Shown here: positions 53,935-64,000 of the stretch, in pieces | How positions within the stretch are numbered: position 1 is the stretch's first letter | Layout: each line of letters begins with the position of its first letter | Origin: Limnephilus marmoratus | Taxonomy: Eukaryota; Arthropoda; Insecta; Trichoptera; Limnephilidae | Reading direction: 5' to 3' | NCBI GenBank assembly: GCA_917880885.1 | Contig: OU862923.1 | Location: 23,658,770 to 23,722,769, forward strand | DNA length: 64,000 bases | Notes under the pieces: model-generated | Seen by the model: only the letters and a program-made list of their open reading frames with translations | Told to the model about the DNA's origin: nothing | Databases searched by the model: none | Position numbers and translations under genes: made by a program

Positions 53935-55150
53935 TGGTGCCACAAAGTGAATTTGCAAAATTTGAAGAAATAAATTGTTTTTGCCATCAATATTCTTGCA
54001 AGAATGATGTAGACTTTAGCCGTCAATGTTGTCCTTGCAACTCCGCCAAACTTAATAAAAAAATTATGACAGTTTTGAAGCGGATAGATGGCAAAAAAAT
54101 TTGGAGATGTAACGTAACACAGCGAGTAAGAAATAGTTTTGGACTGGCAATTTTGCTGTAATAACGTTAGCCGAACGAACCCATCGTCAAAGCAGAGCAA
54201 TACATCGGATTAGAACAGGCAACACAAAACAATCTTGCTCAATCTTGACCGACAATACAAAAATACAATAAGAAATTGTCGTAGAAAATTGCTCGTTTAC
54301 TAGAACCTTTATGACATGTTGAGTTAGATGTTTGAAGGCTTTTGTTGCTTTATTGACACAGCGATAGAAAAAATAATTGCAGCTGCTTTCGCATTCTAAA
54401 GACGAAAATGTAAACCAAAAATAAATTAAAACATGTTACTATTCATACGTGCACATTATCCTATTTTTATCAAATTGCAATTGTTGGCCTCTACTTTTTA
54501 GGCTTGAACCCGCCACAACTCAACGGAACTTCAATAATACTAGCCACGTAAATTTCGAAGGATCGGCGTCTCCCTCCACCATGCCTTTTATCAATTTATG
54601 ATTTATATCCATAATTTAAATACATTTTTGTGAAAACCTGTTTATAATTAGAGAACTTCTGTTTAAACTTTGTTAAGTTAATGCTTTGTTAAGTTTTATT
54701 CTCTCTTAATATATTATACTAAAAGGATTACTGTGAAGAGCGTTAACATAATGTTTGTTTTACGCCGTGATGTTGTTCCACCGAATAGTTTGTGTGATAA
54801 TAATTCACGGGCAGGTGTTTGGACAGCCCTGCTCCCGGTCCGAGTGAGAATTTAATGTTTCCTCGAGCCTTATTGCAAAGTAACCTGCTATGTATTCATA
54901 TACAAGTTAACACTAGTTACAATAGAAGGAAGCCTACCTTCTCCTTACAGAAGATAATGTATTTCAGAAAAAGCAGCTTAACTCTGAAAGATATTTATCG
55001 TAGTAGAAACGTAATCCAAAAATAAATACCATAATAAACCAGAGTTGGAATGACTTATTTAACTCCATTACTTTATCAATGAATCTGTAAAGCTCGTGGT
55101 GGTCTGTTGGAATTTGTGCTTAGATAACTTATTATTTTGTACCGATTAGT
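53935..55150. other. Unassigned DNA
   Basis: 54480-54560 and 54730-54900 have balanced composition and no partner in the window. Frames of 75 and 98 residues at 53.9-54.2 kb overlap on both strands and show no motif. Confidence 0.3.
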
Positions 55151-55155
55151 TTTTA

Positions 55156-55612
55156 ATTTTTTTTTTTTTTACTTGAATACCGCACAAGAATCTCAACTGT
55201 TCCTGTCTGGAGCCAGTGAGACTATGGCATCCCCGATTGGGATTGGGAGGGGAAGGAGATAGGGTAGATGAAGGTGGGAATCTGGCTATTCAGATCTGGT
55301 CACCAAACACGGCTAAAGCCATTTTAAGCAACGTTTCAATTCTGATTGGTGGTCTTACACCAGGGCGATACTGAGAGTATCTTCCACTCTGGAACGTGCC
55401 GCAAATATAAGACATATTATTTTAAATGAATAAATTGTGATATAACACAAATTAATCAAATAAAATTTATTTGCGCCCTTGAGGTGATTTTTCACAAAAA
55501 CGGCGCAATACAAATTATCCAATTATTTTATTATTGCCACGCTGGGATTCGATCCCGCGATCTTCGGAACGCGAGTCAAGAGCCTTACCGCTGGACTACG
55601 CCGGCCGTCAAT
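55156..55612 (-). repeat. SINE family 1 copy, interrupted by a small hairpin element
   Basis: T-run at about 55157-55171, then 'gaataccgcacaagaatctc', the body, and the tRNA-like head (55610-55540 on minus) with GTAGTCCAGCGGTAAGGC and CGCGGGATCGAATCCCAGC. Between body and head, after 'tttatttgc', sits the small hairpin element. Confidence 0.8.
55473..55537 (+). repeat. Small hairpin insert, copy 2
   Basis: The 34-bp core GCGCC...GGCGC (55473-55506) is identical to 40537-40570, followed by 'caaattatccaattatt'. It lies where the other SINE copies read straight from 'tttatttgc' into the head. A near duplication of 'ttatttgc' (ttattgc) is on its right. Confidence 0.65.
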
Positions 55613-55614
55613 GC

Positions 55615-57215
55615 TGAATTTAAACTTAATTCTAATGCTGAATTTCAACAATATTTTCACGGATTTGCAATGCAGCAATGTAATATGATATTTCAATAAA
55701 TTGACGATTTAACAAAAAAAATGATTTTCCGGAAACGAATCAATTTTTCATTTTGCTCCAGTTTATTAACAGCGCATCGATTTTGATATGTCATTAGTTT
55801 AATGCACTCCACAACACTTTTATTAAAAAAAACTAACTTTAACTTTACATCCAAGGTTCGTTCATCTTAATCTACCTACTGGAGTGGAAGGTAGACAAGA
55901 ATTCGTATGTAACTACATGCTAATAGTTCGCTTCCTAAGAGCATTGTTCAGCAGATAAATGAATTATTACAATGTTGTAGCACAATACAATATAATGTTA
56001 TCTATGTACTGCGTTCGTTCTATTTATGTCATACTATAATTAATAGACACAAATTTTACCTGCTCCAAATTCAAAATTAAATGTTAAATGTGTCACTATT
56101 AAACACGTTTGTAAACGCAAGCGGTAATCAGTTAACACGAGGATAAATTTTAAAGTGTTTTGAAACAATTTTTTTCTTGTTTTTGGTAAAAAAATCCTAA
56201 AGTATACCAATCGTTATAATCCTCACATGTATTTTGTCCACAAGAAGTCTTTTTCTTTAGAATATTCCACTTTATCAAAAAAGTGCAACGTGTCAAAAAT
56301 TTAGGTCCGATATTGCTATTACCTCGAGAAGCAAGTATATCTCGCCTTACCTCTATCGGCTCATAGAATACTGAATATTATGTCGAACAGAACGTCGTCT
56401 TAGTTCTTGTATGTTCAATAGACCATTAGACAATGTTACAGGAGGAGAAAGTTTTCTTTCATTATTTTAATGAAACATTATGATAGATGATAGGTGTTTA
56501 ATATAAAGCTATTTCCTTAAATGTAAAGGTCTCATTAGTTTAAAGAATTCTTAGTTGTGATTAACTATCATTTTTTATACTTTATTTTTGATTTTAATGT
56601 GGATATTGAACAAAAACTAAAATGGTCTATTGAACATACAAGAATTGAGGCGAATAGAAGGAAGTTATATCAAATGTCAAATGTATAGTTAAATTTGAAG
56701 GTTCCCGTCTGACTGTTGGCAGACTGTAATGGTCCCGTGACTCTCATGCATACAGTGCACGTCAAAGTGAATATTTTCTTGTTCTTCCCAGACATCAAAC
56801 TGCTGTAGTTGAGGGTAGTTACTGATATTCTTCAACTAAACTTTGTAATGAAATACCACTATCTATTCGAATATCGATGTTGTTGTAGTGCTTCAAGAAA
56901 CTCCGATGATGATTGCTGACTGCAGTCAGCAGAGCAACATATGTAATTCACAGAATTTAAAAATGCTTATGAAAGGTAGTTCATTTGATTATTTTTTAAC
57001 TTCATTTGAATTTTTATATTGTATGGGTGTTGTAAAGGAACGTGCTTCAATTACTTTAGCCAGTGATTCTTGGCGTTATTTGGAGTAAAAAATATAAGTG
57101 AAATTTTTGACTCCGGTGAAATATTTGATTTTTTTTTCAACCAGAAATATTTAAAAAATCATTTTCAAATTGGACAATTAACCCATTCATGACGAACAAT
57201 TTTTTTCTCGAATTT
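55615..57215. other. AT-rich DNA, nothing recognised
   Basis: 'agtctaatggtctattgaacatac' type text occurs in inverted positions (about 56410-56425 and 56621-56642), a weak inverted repeat of 'gttcaatagaccat'. No frame or terminal repeat is convincing. Confidence 0.35.
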
Positions 57216-57365
57216 CGTGCTGAAATTTCACAGGGGGGTTGGTTTTGGAGGTAGAAAACGGACATTTTTTTCAGAATTTAAAAAAATGGTTTCTTCACCC
57301 CCCAGGAAGCTAGAGAAGGGTGAGTTCCATATGGCACTTTCGGCAAATAACTATTCGGAAATTTA

Positions 57366-57700
57366 TTCCCTGAAGGCCCCACGAGGGAAGAAAGCTTCAT
57401 CTATCCTCTCCTCTCATCTAAGTTCCCCGAAGACTCCACAACGGAGAGTTCTCCTCCCTTTGGTTCCTTAAAGGCCTTACAAGGGAAGAGTCCACTCCAC
57501 CTTGGTTCCCCGAGGACAACAGGAGGGAAGAGGACTTCATCTTCACTCCTCCGTGGTTCCCTAAAGGCCTCACCAGGGAAGAGCTCACAGAGGTGGCCTC
57601 ATTTCTCCTCTTCATTCCTACGTGGTTTCCTGAAGGCCCCACATGGGATCTCTCCACTTCACTCCTCCTTGGCTCCTTGGGCGAGGTTCATCGGGTACTC
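57366..57700 (+). repeat. Minisatellite with units of 41-69 bp
   Basis: Units start with TTCCCTGAAGGCC or variants at 57366, 57423, 57464, 57506, 57557 and 57626, with a partial at 57673. Each contains a 'ggaagag'-type block and ends in 'ccttgg' or 'cgtgg'. The minus strand is open for 79 codons and reads SSLVRPLGNHGGV-like repeats, but the changing unit length and lack of a longer frame argue against a gene. Confidence 0.7.
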
Positions 57701-57704
57701 TTCT

Positions 57705-58025
57705 AGGTGACTCGTGACGACAAGTGAAAGAAATTGTTTTGTGGTTGATTTTGGATTAAATATTTGAAAAAAAAAGAATTAACGTTTTATTGCAAATTAT
57801 GTCAGATATCACTGGTTAAAGAGTGTTAAGTATGTCGCTTATCATCCTGTATTTAGAAAACCAGCTGCATTTTGGGTCCGGAATGTACAACTCAGCATTG
57901 ACCATTTTTCCAATATTGTAACAAAAATTTGTTTTCTTACATTTAGATAAATAAATATCTATAATCGTTCACTGTTCTTCATGGCGGATAATATTCATGC
58001 ACTCTGAGCAATGTTTTTTTAAAAA
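57705..58025. other. Unassigned DNA
   Basis: 'aaaccagctgcatt' at 57858 also occurs at 43268, hinting at another low-copy repeat. Nothing else was seen. Confidence 0.3.
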
Positions 58026-58029
58026 TTAA

Positions 58030-58205
58030 ATGAATACAATTGAAAATCTGGAGACAGAAAAATCAGAAAAAGATATTGGCACCTCTAGGACTCGAAACCA
58101 GGAAGTCCCAGAGGTGCCAATATCTTTTTCTGTTTCCAGATTTTCGATTAAATTTCGCTAATATTGTCTTCATTTAATTAAATATTATAATTTGAGATTT
58201 TACTC
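58030..58205. repeat. Fold-back SINE family 3 copy
   Basis: Arms 58037-58088 and 58107-58150 are inverted copies ('tgaaaatctggagacagaaa', 'aaaagatattggcacctct'). The 20-bp centre keeps only 'ggactcgaaaccagg', a decayed B-box region. Right flank 'taatattgtcttcatttaat' matches 35960-35990 in reverse. Confidence 0.65.
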
Positions 58206-58269
58206 ATAAAGTTTAAAAAAAATTAAAATAAATATAGTTTTTTTTATGATCTCTACAAATCCTCTCCCA

Positions 58270-58885
58270 AAGAAAAAGCCAGAAACTGGGCGTACTGTAC
58301 CGGGCCCGCAGATACTTTAATAGTACACATATGTTAACCCTGTACAAATTGCAAGTACGCCCCATAGTTGAATTTGGCAGCCACCTTTGGTCTAGAGCCC
58401 TAAAATACCGAAAAAGAACCCTTGACTTTGTGCAGAAATGGGCGGTTCGTTTGATAGATTCTTCGAACTTAACAAACGGATTGCAATCTTTAGAGCACAT
58501 GCGTCAGGTGGAAATGCTGTCCTTGTTCTACCGGTATAACAATGGAAAATGCTCCGAGGAACTAGCATCATTGATCCCCTCGGCACCGGTGTATAGTCGA
58601 GAAATACGCCAAACACGCGTCCAACATTTGTACAGGTTGACATTAGTCACACGAAGACAGGTCGTTTCTACCACTCGTTCTTGAGTTGAACAGCTCGGCT
58701 GTGGAACGATTTGCTGGCCTCTGAGTTTCCTCCCTCTTGCAACATGGGTTCTTCAATACCCATGTTCACTTCTTCCTCTCCTCAAAAAGACCCTCCACAC
58801 AGCATCTTCAAAGATGACATAGGCCCTGGGGGAAATTATTTTCCTCAGAGTCTCCTGTGTGGAGTTAATGTAAACAAAAAAAAAC
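58270..58885 (+). pseudogene. LINE F C-terminus and 3' UTR
   Basis: QKLGVLYRARRYFNSTHMLT (shifted start), VRPIVEFGSHLWSRALK, TNGLQSLEHMRQVEMLSLFY and QTRVQHLYRLTLVTRRQ in the frame at 58331-58684, then WNDLLASEFPP in another frame. The tail hairpin is present with wobble pairs in the inner stem (GGCCCTGGGG with CCTCAGAGTC). It ends with an A-rich run at about 58870. Confidence 0.8.
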
Positions 58886-59389
58886 TTCATATTTTGAGAG
58901 ATTCCTATATGCATTGTTCGAGTGCATTTCAGGGTAGCAACATTGTGGAGATTTCCACGATGCTAGCCGATCTCCGATAAGAGGGAGTATATTAAAAAGA
59001 AAGATAAGCTCAGTACATGTAAAATCCAAAATCCATATTTCTTTTCATTCATATCCGTTTCAGAGCACACCTGAAAATTTTAAAAATCATTTCAATATTA
59101 TGGAAGATTCCATTGTAAAAAGTCGTGTCCGATGCAGTGGAAATGTTGGTTCGAAAGTAGGGCAATTGAAAAGCGCATAATATTGTCTTCAATAATGTTT
59201 TTTTTTCTGGTTGGCTTCATGGACGACGATCTAAAACCAGATCTGGATAATATTCACGGCAATTACCCGCACATCGGATGGTATATTTATACCTATGCAC
59301 TTATCATCGAAAATTGAAATATATTTTGTGGAGATTCTGTAAATTTTTATAATAATAATTTTTTTTCTGGAATATGCAGTGAAAGTGCA

Positions 59390-59890
59390 ATGCATATATT
59401 CGAGAAAAATAATAAGAAAAGGGAATTAGACAAAATAACAATACACGAAAAAAAATTGAGAGAAGGTGCTCCCCGTACAACCGAAGTCAAAATAAATACA
59501 TCCAAGGACGTAAAATACTTGGGGCATAGCATTAAGGAAAACGTCTCGGACGATGGAGATATTGAAAGACAAAAGAGACGTATCAATGTATTGTCTGATA
59601 CGATTGCCCGAAGATTCTTTCAATGCAGCAATAATGTTAAAAAAAACATTTCTCAGTGTATTTTTACGTGTAAAACATGGTGTCACTACCCAATCAGCTC
59701 GATGCAATATAATGACACCTATAGAACTACAGAATTACATTTGGATACATAAGGCGCAGCAGCGCACCGGCAATGTTTGCGGAACTAGAACTGAATGGAT
59801 TTACCGACCTGATGAGACACCGGGTCACAGGAGCCAAGATTCGGCTGATGTTTACTCCAGAGGGCCATCAGGGGGACTCATTCGGGAAAG
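59390..59890 (+). pseudogene. LINE K reverse transcriptase C-terminus, plus copy
   Basis: KINTSKDVKYLGHSIKENVS and DDGDIERQKRRINVLSDTIA are followed by RFFQCSNNVKKNISQCIF. After a shift comes SAPAMFAELELNGFTDLMRH. The order YLGH / D-IERQ-R / MFAE....F..LMR is the C-terminal part of an insect LINE ORF2. Frames are broken twice. Confidence 0.7.
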
Positions 59891-59964
59891 CTTGCTATGC
59901 GGTGGCGGAGAAGCGCACAGGAAGAGCGCCCGGAATAGTTGGCGGTAAGCCTTATTATAGGTGA

Positions 59965-60205
59965 CTCAAATTATACCATTGGGATGCAGTATAATCTACC
60001 CACAGTTCTGGAGTATGAACAAAATACGTCGAATAGTATCTTTTGACGTTTGTAAAAGTGAAAACGCTTTGACGGCATACCTGCTCTAACGGAAATTGCT
60101 CCTCTTTGTCTTTCCATATCCTCGATGTCTTTCAGGTCGTCTGTGATAATATGTCCCAGGTATTTGACGTTACGACTAATACCCATTTTCCTTCCGTCTA
60201 ATCAT
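59965..60205 (-). pseudogene. LINE K reverse transcriptase fragment, minus copy
   Basis: The minus frame reads MGISRNVKYLGHIITDDLKD then IEDMERQRGAISVRAGMPSK and RFHFYKRQKILFDVFCSYSR. It covers the same YLGH...IERQ region as the plus copy about 400 bp away, so this is a second, inverted insertion and not one split copy. Confidence 0.7.
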
Positions 60206-60364
60206 ACGGAGGAGACTTTGTTTTTGCATTCGAAAATCATAAAGATTTATTTATAATTATTATATATATATAAGATCATGATTTTTGCGAAATCTTAACA
60301 TATTTGAAGTAGTTTCTTTAGAGTGTCAAGTGACGATGCTAGAAGAACCATATCGTATTTTTTA

Positions 60365-60595
60365 AATTAACTCCACAAAGGAGCCATGCGGAAACTAATT
60401 TCCCCCAGGATCTATGTTATCTTTAGAGTGTGGAGGGTCCTTCTAAGTAGAGGAAGGAGTGAACATGGTCTTGAAGAGACCAACGTTGTAGGAGGGTGGA
60501 AACACAGAGGCCGGCAAACCATTCCACAGTCGAACAATTGAACTCAAGAACGAGTCGTAGAAGCGACCCGTTCTCATGTGACAGTCCAGAGTGTT
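60365..60595 (-). pseudogene. LINE F 3' end, short minus copy
   Basis: 'ttaactccacaaaggagcc', 'tagagtgtggagggtcctt', 'gaccaacgttgtaggagg' and 'ccggcaaaccattccacag' match the 50.9-kb copy. The hairpin is decayed. Truncated after the segment for a D-S-F-L-S-S-T-like remnant. Confidence 0.7.
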
Positions 60596-61107
60596 TTTTT
60601 AATTTTTTTTTTTTACTTTAGTGGGGAAATAAATAGTTATACTTGTTTATATTTTAAAAATACAAGTTAAATTGTTGCGTGACTCGGTGAAGTTTCCGCT
60701 AAGATTCATAAAATAATAAAAAAAACAAATGATTAAAGAAAAATGGAAATTATAATTGATAGAAAAAAATCTTAACATTATTTTTCAACCCAAATCGAGA
60801 TGGGTAGAAATAGAAAATCATAGAAAATTAGCATAAAACACTCTTCGCCAAATAAGACATAGGTATATATTGGCGCCAACAAAAATCCCAAAGAAAGGTA
60901 AATTTAAAAAAAAAAACCATTTTGCATTCCTTTTTATACCACAAAAACTGCGATTGCGCGGATTTGTTTGTTGATCGTATTAATTTTTCGTTATTTCCTC
61001 GGTTTTCAAGGTCCAATCTCGTTAAACCGCAATAAAGCAATTTTTCAACAGGGTGTTAATGTTCAATTACAATTTAATCATACATATTAAAAATCATCTA
61101 CGTAACA

Positions 61108-61195
61108 AAATTACGCTGATGATATCGACATAATCGCAAAAACTCCAGATGCTTTACGTAACGCCTTCATAAATCTTGAAAGTTCTGCCAGAAAC
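61108..61195 (+). pseudogene. LINE I reverse transcriptase, catalytic-box fragment
   Basis: Plus reading NYADDIDIIAKTPDALRNAF followed by INLESSARNK. YADD is the catalytic box and the following helix is typical. The frame is broken off by the fold-back element at 61.2 kb and probably continues at 62253 (LVVNQQKTKYMAVG). Confidence 0.7.
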
Positions 61196-61226
61196 AAAAA
61201 TTTTAACAAATTAAAAAAACTACTTC

Positions 61227-61592
61227 AAAAAATGCACTAAAAAGTCAAAAAATAATTTCGTATTCTTCTACAACTTAATAATCAACTTACTTTTTCTACT
61301 CATCAATATGTAGGTACGATTGTTATTTTTGGAGTCGGTGTCAGCCAGTTTGTAATTACAATCATAGTTATAGGTGAGATGTGCTTGTGTAGCACGCGCG
61401 ATTTGACGAGGCGAGAGCGAGGCCACGGCGGGAGGGGAGCTGTCAAATGAAAACGCCGGGCCGGGTACCTTAGCTGACACTGACTGCAAAATTAACAATC
61501 TTACCTACATATTGATGAGTAGAAAGAGTAAGTTGATTATTAAGTTGTAGAAGAATACGAAATTATTTTTTTACTTTTTAGTGCATTTTTTT
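61227..61592. repeat. Fold-back element with arms of about 120 bp
   Basis: Left arm 61227-61346 and right arm 61460-61592 pair from 'aaaaatgcactaaaaagt' through 'caatatgtaggtacgattgt' to 'gtcggtgtcagc' with few mismatches. The centre (61350-61455) is GC-rich ('gaggcgagagcgaggccac'). The arm text 'tagtgcattttttt' is familiar from moth repeats. No protein is encoded. Confidence 0.7.
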
Positions 61593-61790
61593 AAGACGTT
61601 TTTTTGTTTTGTTAAAATTTTTGTTAATTTTTTTGATTTTTAGTGAATCTGAAGTACACTAACTAATTTGTCTGAATATGGGTAGACCTAATATAAGACA
61701 TACATTACTATGCTACTCATATGAGACAGACATTACTTGACCATAACGACGTTACGGTAGGTGACTCAAAGATCCGGATAGCCTGTATCT

Positions 61791-61920
61791 ATGATGATGG
61801 ACACTGCAGCGCTGTCCGAAACGCTGACTAAAGAAGGAGGTAGCGCAACACGGCATAACACCCCAAAAACAAATAACTAAAATACTTTTGGCCGTGAAAA
61901 TCTAAAAACGTATCAGCCTA
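61791..61920 (+). repeat. PLE2 copy with damaged hammerhead-like motif
   Basis: 'gatgatggacactgcagcgc', 'tgtccgaaacgctgactaaa', 'ggtagcgcaacacggcataa' and 'caccccaaaaacaaataac' end in 'cttttggccgtgaaaatc'. Stem II (GGACA/TGTCC) and GAAAC are kept, but the box reads CTATGATGA. Confidence 0.6.
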
Positions 61921-62239
61921 TAAAAGATTCGGCCGAGTATCGTTAATTTGCTCCTAAGAATTGAAGAGTTCCGTTACTTTGTCATGGATCCCATAATCAG
62001 AACCTAACCAAACTCTCATCAAACTACTCTTGAAGTACATCTTTTCCAATAAAAAAAGAATCATCGTAAAATACTTAACGCGAATTTAAGACTTATATGG
62101 TTTTCTCATAGATGCCATTGTCAGAACCAAACCAAATTAAAATGGGACCACACGGGAAGCACCAGCTTTCAAATAAAAAAAGAATCACCAATATCGGTTC
62201 ACCCAGTAGAAAGTTCTGAGGTAACAAACATTAAAAAAA

Positions 62240-62920
62240 AAATACAGTCGAATTGAGAACCTCCTCCTTTTTGAAGTCGTTTAAAAATATGGGTCTCGTA
62301 GTAAACCAGCAAAAGACCAAATACATGGCCGTAGGATGCACCCAACAAATTCCAACTCTCTCATCGCTGTTATTTCCGCCTACAAAACCAATCAAAGTCC
62401 AGACTGCTGTCCAGAAAGACGAAGATATTAGTGTACAAAACACTTATCAGACCAGTACTTACGTACGCAGCTGAGACATGGGTACTAACTAAGAGGAATG
62501 AGCGAGCACTGGACGTTTTTGAAAAAAAAATTGAGGTGCGTCTTCGGACCGGTTCTAGAAAATGGATTTTGGCGCAGATGTTATAACAATGAGCGTTATA
62601 CTTTGTTTAAGGAGCTAAACGTCGCAAAATTTATAAAACTGGGAAGACTTCGGTGGCTGGGTCATGTGGAGAGAATGACCGAACATCAAGCACCAAAGTC
62701 CCTGCTGAACTCAAGACCAATAGGGCGATGGAGCCTGGGAAGACCAAGACTTAGACGGAGCGACAAAATCCTCAAAGACATATCTATCTTGGAGCTTCTA
62801 AACTGGAGAGAGCTGGCACAAAACCGAGATGAGTGGAGGAAGATTCTTGAGGAGGCCAAGACTCACCAGGGGTTGTAGAGCCAATAGTGAAGATTTTTAA
62901 TCATCATCATACATATTATA
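62240..62920 (+). pseudogene. LINE I reverse transcriptase C-terminus and GATGAT tail
   Basis: SFLKSFKNMGLVVNQQKTKY then MAVG, a decayed stretch, and the frame 62498-62878 with FKELNVAKFIKLGRLRWLGH, VERMTEHQAPKSLL and SLGRPRLRRSDKILKDISIL, ending ELAQNRDEWRKILEEAKTHQ-GL and a stop. The last 30 residues match the fragment at 30003. A catalytic-box piece of what is probably the same insertion is at 61108. Confidence 0.75.
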
Positions 62921-62929
62921 TATATTTAG

Positions 62930-63490
62930 TGACCATTGTTTCAGCACAAATTTATCTCAATCTATTTGTAGAATCGCAATATTTTTTATTAATTGGTAAC
63001 ATGTTAAATATTTTTGACACGTTATGTTCCAAGGTTCACCGTCCATAGTTATTATCATATTTTGGAACAAGCATTCCTTCATTCTTTGTGAACCTTGTAT
63101 TATGTTCATGTTCCACTTTCCTTTTATAATCAGACTCAGACATATGCTGTATCAATATTTTGTACCATAATAAGGCCTGCACCGGTGATATTGTCAAATT
63201 CCGATACAACAATGATATGTTTCATCTCTGTGAAAAAATATGTTTTTAACTAATAACTTAACCACAGAATTTTGTACTGTTTGTAGTTTTGCAAGAGTGT
63301 CCCCAAGTGGTTAATCCAAGCCGTAAAGTTTATTCTGCGAGTGATAAGCAAATATTTTTTTTAATATTCATTTCAGCCTGCCCCCTATCGCTCTCAGCTT
63401 TTTAAATTTTTTGTTTATGTATGTGTCCCATTTGAAGTTGCAATCAACAGTCACTTCCAAATAAACATATTCATTTACCAGTTCAATACT
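62930..63490 (-). pseudogene. LINE L reverse transcriptase remnant
   Basis: Minus from 63480: SIELVNEYVYLEVTVDCNFK then WDTYINKKFKKLRAIGGRLK, a stop, FAYHSQNKLYGLD, LAKLQTVQNSVVKLLV, and further down NTRFTKNEGMLVPKYDNNYG and VSKIFNMLPIN. The series matches the thumb-to-C-terminal segments of insect LINEs. Many stops; an old copy. Confidence 0.65.
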
Positions 63491-63494
63491 ATCA

Positions 63495-64000
63495 CACATG
63501 CACTACTTGTAAATGAATTTGATGAATACTTACTTGTAAAGTCATGAGATATTATTTTAGGCGTAATCTGAAATGAAGCATGTGGATGTGGAAGCATGAT
63601 ATGTGCTACAAATCAACCAAACACGGAATCTTTTCATACACATTATATACAATAATTATTGGCCAGAGTCATCGCTTTTTTCCTTCAAATTCAACTAGTA
63701 AAATACTTTTCCCAGAATCCTAAATTGCAAACTTTAAAGTTATATTACCTAAGACTTCATTAATGCTAGTTTCTTGATTGTTCTCTCATTTGAATGAGAA
63801 TATTTTCTCATGGCCAGGACAAAACTTGGTTATAGCTGTACCTCCGTAAGAAAACACGATGAAAAGGAGTGGATTCTAAGAGACGGCTGCTATTCCTTTT
63901 TTCAGTGTGTTAATTCCTTCGCTGAATAAAACGCGTTTAATGAGTTTCTAGAACATAAAAGTTTGCAAAACAATTAAGGCTTCGTGAGCTTTTTTAGCAA
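63495..64000. other. Unassigned DNA
   Basis: No repeat partner within the window and no frame longer than about 60 codons. The sequence runs off the window edge. Confidence 0.3.

Overview
The window reads as nuclear DNA of an insect. It is AT-rich, no open frame looks like a host gene, and nearly every recognisable coding segment belongs to a transposable element. Several dispersed repeats match sequences I associate with moth and butterfly genomes, for example the 'gcaaggagcggtgttataagtttgac' type of repeat near 19.73 kb and the 'gtgaaaaccgca...aaaatccgttgcgtag' tails near 37.0 and 44.2 kb. Lepidoptera is therefore the best guess, from memory of repeat texts and not from a search. No rRNA, functional tRNA, CRISPR array or operon-like gene group was seen.

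Layout. 0-3 kb: tRNA-derived SINE copies and the first copy of a SINE-like element ('element B') that ends like LINE F. 3.7-8.3 kb: an apparently intact LINE (LINE A, 4.21-8.16 kb) with both ORFs open, nested inside a decayed LINE D. 8.3-13.1 kb: mostly unassigned DNA, a tRNA-like palindrome, fold-back elements and a C-tract MITE. 14.0-15.9 kb: a LINE remnant split by an 862-bp inverted-repeat element whose second copy is at 51.4 kb. 17.2-17.9 kb: a palindromic Penelope-like element (PLE) remnant with a GIY-YIG frame and a hammerhead-like motif. 18.9-19.5 kb: a repeat rich in heat-shock-element pentamers. 20-29.9 kb: SINE, PLE ends, LINE remnants and two good MITEs. 34.1-34.7 kb: a PLE 3' end with a GIY-YIG frame followed by a hammerhead-like motif. 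37-43.2 kb: LINE remnants, a nearly complete LINE C reverse transcriptase with one stop and one small insertion, then a decayed mariner/Tc1-type element. 45.0-45.95 kb: an internally deleted mariner with 30-bp TIRs and a TA duplication. 47-64 kb: more copies of the same families, a large PLE palindrome carrying two hammerhead-like motifs (53.3-53.9 kb), a minisatellite (57.4-57.7 kb) and several LINE ends.

How the parts relate. The elements form autonomous/non-autonomous sets. LINE F and element B share a 3' tail with a nested double hairpin. PLE protein remnants and small PLE-derived palindromes share the CTGATGA-stem-GAAAC motif. A deleted mariner and several MITEs have TIRs and target duplications but no intact transposase here. 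Only LINE A looks capable of encoding its full machinery, and its ORF2 seems to depend on a -1 frameshift at A AAA AAC directly before the ORF1 stop.
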